Source: Dryocosmus kuriphilus (lineage: Eukaryota; Arthropoda; Insecta; Hymenoptera; Cynipidae). From it: 64,000 bases of DNA. The stretch is taken from assembly GCA_038277395.1 (NCBI GenBank), contig CM076196.1:26481260-26545259 (forward strand), read 5' to 3'. The stretch's first letter is position 1, and each line of letters begins with the position of its first letter. This document shows, piece after piece, positions 62,600 to 64,000 of the stretch. The notes beneath the pieces were generated by a model. The model was not told the origin of the DNA. It saw only the letters and a program-made list of their open reading frames with translations, and searched no databases. A program made the translations under genes and the position numbers.

Positions 62600-63256
62600 C
62601 AATCAGTGTTATTAGTCAAATAAGATGATACTTTCAAAATCGGTTGAACTAACGATATTTATCGTTGATTTAGTCACAAAAATCGTTGGATGAATCAACG
62701 ATATTCAGAAAAACTTGAAAATATGGATTCGTATTATAATTTATTTTTACTTTTATTATTAATGGACCAGATTTTTAAATCGTTAACACAAAGATATAGA
62801 TGATAATTTCGAGGATAATTTTAACAGAGGTTTCAAATTTTTAGTTGTTGACATTAAACTTATAGAGATTAGAAAAGGCTTAATAAAATAAAAATAAGTA
62901 GAATTAATAGAAAAATCTGTTTTTTAATTTCTTAATTTAAAAATTTGGATTCGAACTTACATCATTTCTCTTTATTTCTTGCCAACCGAAAAATTTGAAC
63001 CTTTTAATTTTGCAATGCATTTCAAAGATATGAAAATCCATAAATCGGGGATACATTTGACTCTTTCAAAAACAAAATTTTTTTCAAATAGCCTTAATTT
63101 CACCGTATTTTTTTATTTGAACCACACATTTTTTTCCGTGTAGAATAAAAAAAAAAAGTGAGATAAAATATTGCGGTTGAGACAAACCACCACTGGAAAA
63201 ACTCTTCATAATCTTGTTACCTAACGCTCATCTCTTTAAGATCCCACTGAGCATGA
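62600..63256. other. Unique AT-rich sequence beyond the arrays
   Basis: Satellite 4 ends near 62600 (TTTTTCAATCAGTGTTATTA). No coding frame or tandem repeat follows. The stretch holds a small inverted repeat at 62651-62706 and ACCACACATTTTTTTCCGTG (63121-63140), which has ACAC/GTGT arms and looks like an element end. I could not identify it. Confidence 0.5.
62651..62706. repeat. Inverted repeat at the right edge of satellite 4
   Basis: AACGATATTTATCGTTGATT (62651-62670) contains the perfect hairpin AACGAT-ATTT-ATCGTT. GAATCAACGATATTC (62693-62707) is the inverted copy of its right half. It could be a short mobile element or an insertion footprint. Confidence 0.45.
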
Positions 63257-63397
63257 AAGTTCCAAGACGTTTTAAGGACGTCTTTAAAACGTCCTAAGGC
63301 CAAGGTTCTAAAAACATACAATGTACTAAATACGTTTTCTAGACGTATTTGGAACATTGAACGTTTTTTTAGACGTTCTAAAAACGTCTTGAAACTT
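63257..63397. mobile_element. Small inverted-repeat element with phased ACGT motifs
   Basis: The left end AAGTTCCAAGACGTTTTAAG (63257-63276) and right end CTAAAAACGTCTTGAAACTT (63378-63397) are imperfect reverse complements over about 26 bp. The 141-bp element contains eight ACGT tetramers at about 63267, 63278, 63289, 63332, 63343, 63361, 63373 and 63384, so neighbours within clusters are 11-12 bp apart. Adjacent ACGTs form small hairpins, for example AAATACGT..ACGTATTT (63328-63350) with a 7-base loop. It is MITE-like, with no coding capacity. Confidence 0.65.
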
Positions 63398-63649
63398 GTA
63401 CTTTAAATTCTCATAAAACTTAGATTTTCATTTTACATTAAAAGTAACGAAGTGTTCCGAAATTCCGAACTGAAGTGAAAAAAATGATTATATATAATAT
63501 GTTAAATAATAATATTTTCCTTACTAGCCAAATAAATATAGAAATTTCCGGGTACAATTTATATGAACTTATAAATATTTTCATATAAATATTATTGTTT
63601 ACAGCTTTGAAATTTAAGATGAAAATTTGAGAATTTGATATGAGCTCAC

Positions 63650-63845
63650 CTAAATCTCTAATTGGCCCAGTTTCTTCGTAGGATTTCTTTTCTAAAGTTG
63701 TTCCTGTCTCCTCCACTTTTTGAACATGTTCTATTTCCTCTCCTTGTTGAAGAAAAAAAAGGTGGAAATCCCAACGGAGAGAGGGTAAGACCGTTCTCCG
63801 GTACCGTTTCTTAGAATACACTTGGTGGAAAATTCTTCTCGACAT
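63650..63845 (-). CDS. Possible first coding exon, hypothetical protein
   Basis: On the minus strand an ATG at 63845 opens a frame that stays open for 135 codons (to 63438). The codon-like part ends at 63650, where GATTTAG is followed by GTGAGC, a good splice donor. The frame downstream becomes I/F/Y-rich like random AT DNA. The exon would encode about 65 residues: a basic start (MSRRIFHQVYSKKRYRR), then an acidic, charged stretch (QQGEEIEHVQKVEETG, EKKSYEETGPIRDL). No domain is recognised. The ATG context is weak (T at -3). Alternatively a pyrimidine-rich tract before AACAAG near 63750 could be an acceptor, making 63651-63748 an internal exon. It could also be non-coding. Confidence 0.35.
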
Positions 63846-63921
63846 TCACTCGCAACACGCGAATTTTTTCGGATTTAATTTGAGAGGCAGGGTTCGCGCT
63901 TCGTTTTCGGAACGGAATGAG

Positions 63922-63955
63922 ACTGAGTAGCGGCGGGTGCGCAGCGCCATATAAA
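63922..63955 (-). promoter_or_regulatory. Possible minus-strand core promoter (TATA + initiator)
   Basis: On the minus strand TTTATATGG (63955-63947) is followed about 29 bases later by TCAGTC (63926-63921), a match to the arthropod initiator TCAKTY. A start at 63924 would give a leader of about 79 bases before the ATG at 63845. The surrounding 150 bp are much richer in GC and CpG than the rest of the window. Confidence 0.35.
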
Positions 63956-63992
63956 TGGCACGTACGGAGGAGCGGGTTTCACTGTTTCAGTT
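63950..63992 (+). promoter_or_regulatory. Possible plus-strand core promoter (TATA + initiator)
   Basis: TATAAATGG (63950-63958) lies in the near-palindrome GCCATATAAATGGC. TCACTG (A at 63981, 31 bases from the first T of TATAAA) and TCAGTT (A at 63989) are initiator-like. Any transcript would run out of the window to the right, so the gene cannot be seen. TTC/GAA triplets upstream at 63893-63917 vaguely resemble a heat-shock element, but their spacing is irregular. Confidence 0.4.
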
Positions 63993-64000
63993 TCAGTGTT

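Larger units (their letters stand above)
49560..62600 (+). repeat. Satellite 4: ~780-bp units, about 16 copies
   Basis: ACTAGTC(T) recurs at about 50433, 51278, 52057, 52840, 53624, 54410, 55194, 55978, 56756, 57538, 58264, 59043, 59818, 60709, 61491 and 62271. Most intervals are 775-786 bp, with exceptions 845, 726 and 891. Each unit holds TTTCTTTAATTTTTCAGG, TTAAGAATTAATATTCAATT, GAATAAAAGTAAAAGAGAAG, ATCAGAATTATTTTAGCAGG, AATAAAACTTGTAGACC, ATTAAACTATTCCCTTGAG, a run of GGTTGAAAATT-like minisatellite repeats, ATCATCTTTGGTGAAAAATC and AAATCTAAATCATTTCTA. Copies at the left are most diverged. There are no coding frames of note. Confidence 0.9.

Noticed and set aside
63121..63156. ACCACACATTTTTTTCCGTG as a transposon end
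   Set aside because: It has only 4-base ACAC/GTGT arms and no partner end was found in the flanking sequence, so it is noted but not annotated as an element.
63893..63917. TTC/GAA triplets resembling a heat-shock element upstream of the plus-strand TATA box
   Set aside because: Centre-to-centre spacings are about 6, 4 and 5 bp rather than a regular 5 bp, so the match is too loose to call.
63971..64000. GAAAC-type repeats on the minus strand (TGAAACTGAAACAGTGAAAC) resembling an interferon-response element
   Set aside because: Three short matches at the window edge can occur by chance, and such elements are not established in insects.

Overview
The window looks like eukaryotic, probably insect, heterochromatin. 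It is very AT-rich, holds no recognisable protein domain, rRNA or tRNA, and consists almost wholly of four large tandem-repeat (satellite) arrays separated by short islands of single-copy sequence. The only gene-like material is at the extreme right edge, where base composition becomes GC/CpG-richer and insect-type core promoter elements (TATA plus TCAGTC/TCAGTT-like initiators) appear. The insect assignment is an inference from these promoter motifs, MITE-like elements and satellite style. No diagnostic gene confirms it.

Layout. 1-815 is non-repetitive and AT-rich. 816-1160 holds a relic related to the third satellite and a small GC-rich block. 1160-4720 is satellite 1 (monomers of about 185 bp, degenerate), interrupted by a 385-bp inverted-repeat element (1280-1664). 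4720-10973 is a higher-order form of satellite 1: six units of about 1.02-1.05 kb, each carrying the same inserted segment with a (GAG)n tract. Plain monomers continue to 11560. 11600-11935 is a minor tandem repeat. 11935-30095 is satellite 2, T-rich and built from two block types: X of about 430 bp and Y of about 608 bp. 30096-30933 is an island of mostly unique sequence. 30934-46735 is satellite 3, with units of about 305 bp bounded by a GC-rich palindrome. Its centre has a higher-order pattern of three-unit (about 870 bp) and four-unit (about 1187 bp) repeats. 46736-49560 is degenerate sequence in which satellite 3 grades into satellite 4. 49560-62600 is satellite 4, with a period of about 780 bp. 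62600-64000 is unique sequence with a small ACGT-rich inverted-repeat element, a possible first exon on the minus strand and a possible divergent promoter.

Interpretation. Satellites 1, 3 and 4 share an A-rich/TTGTAGA box, and 3 and 4 are visibly connected by intermediates, so at least these two descend from one ancestor. The satellite 3 unit carries terminal inverted repeats beginning CACTG and can be read as a MITE-like element that became a tandem array. Many open frames of 60-155 codons occur inside the arrays, on both strands. They are by-products of T-rich or repeated sequence: unit lengths are not multiples of three and frames are not kept between copies. I call none of them genes. Array boundaries are good to roughly 10-50 bp because the edges are degenerate.
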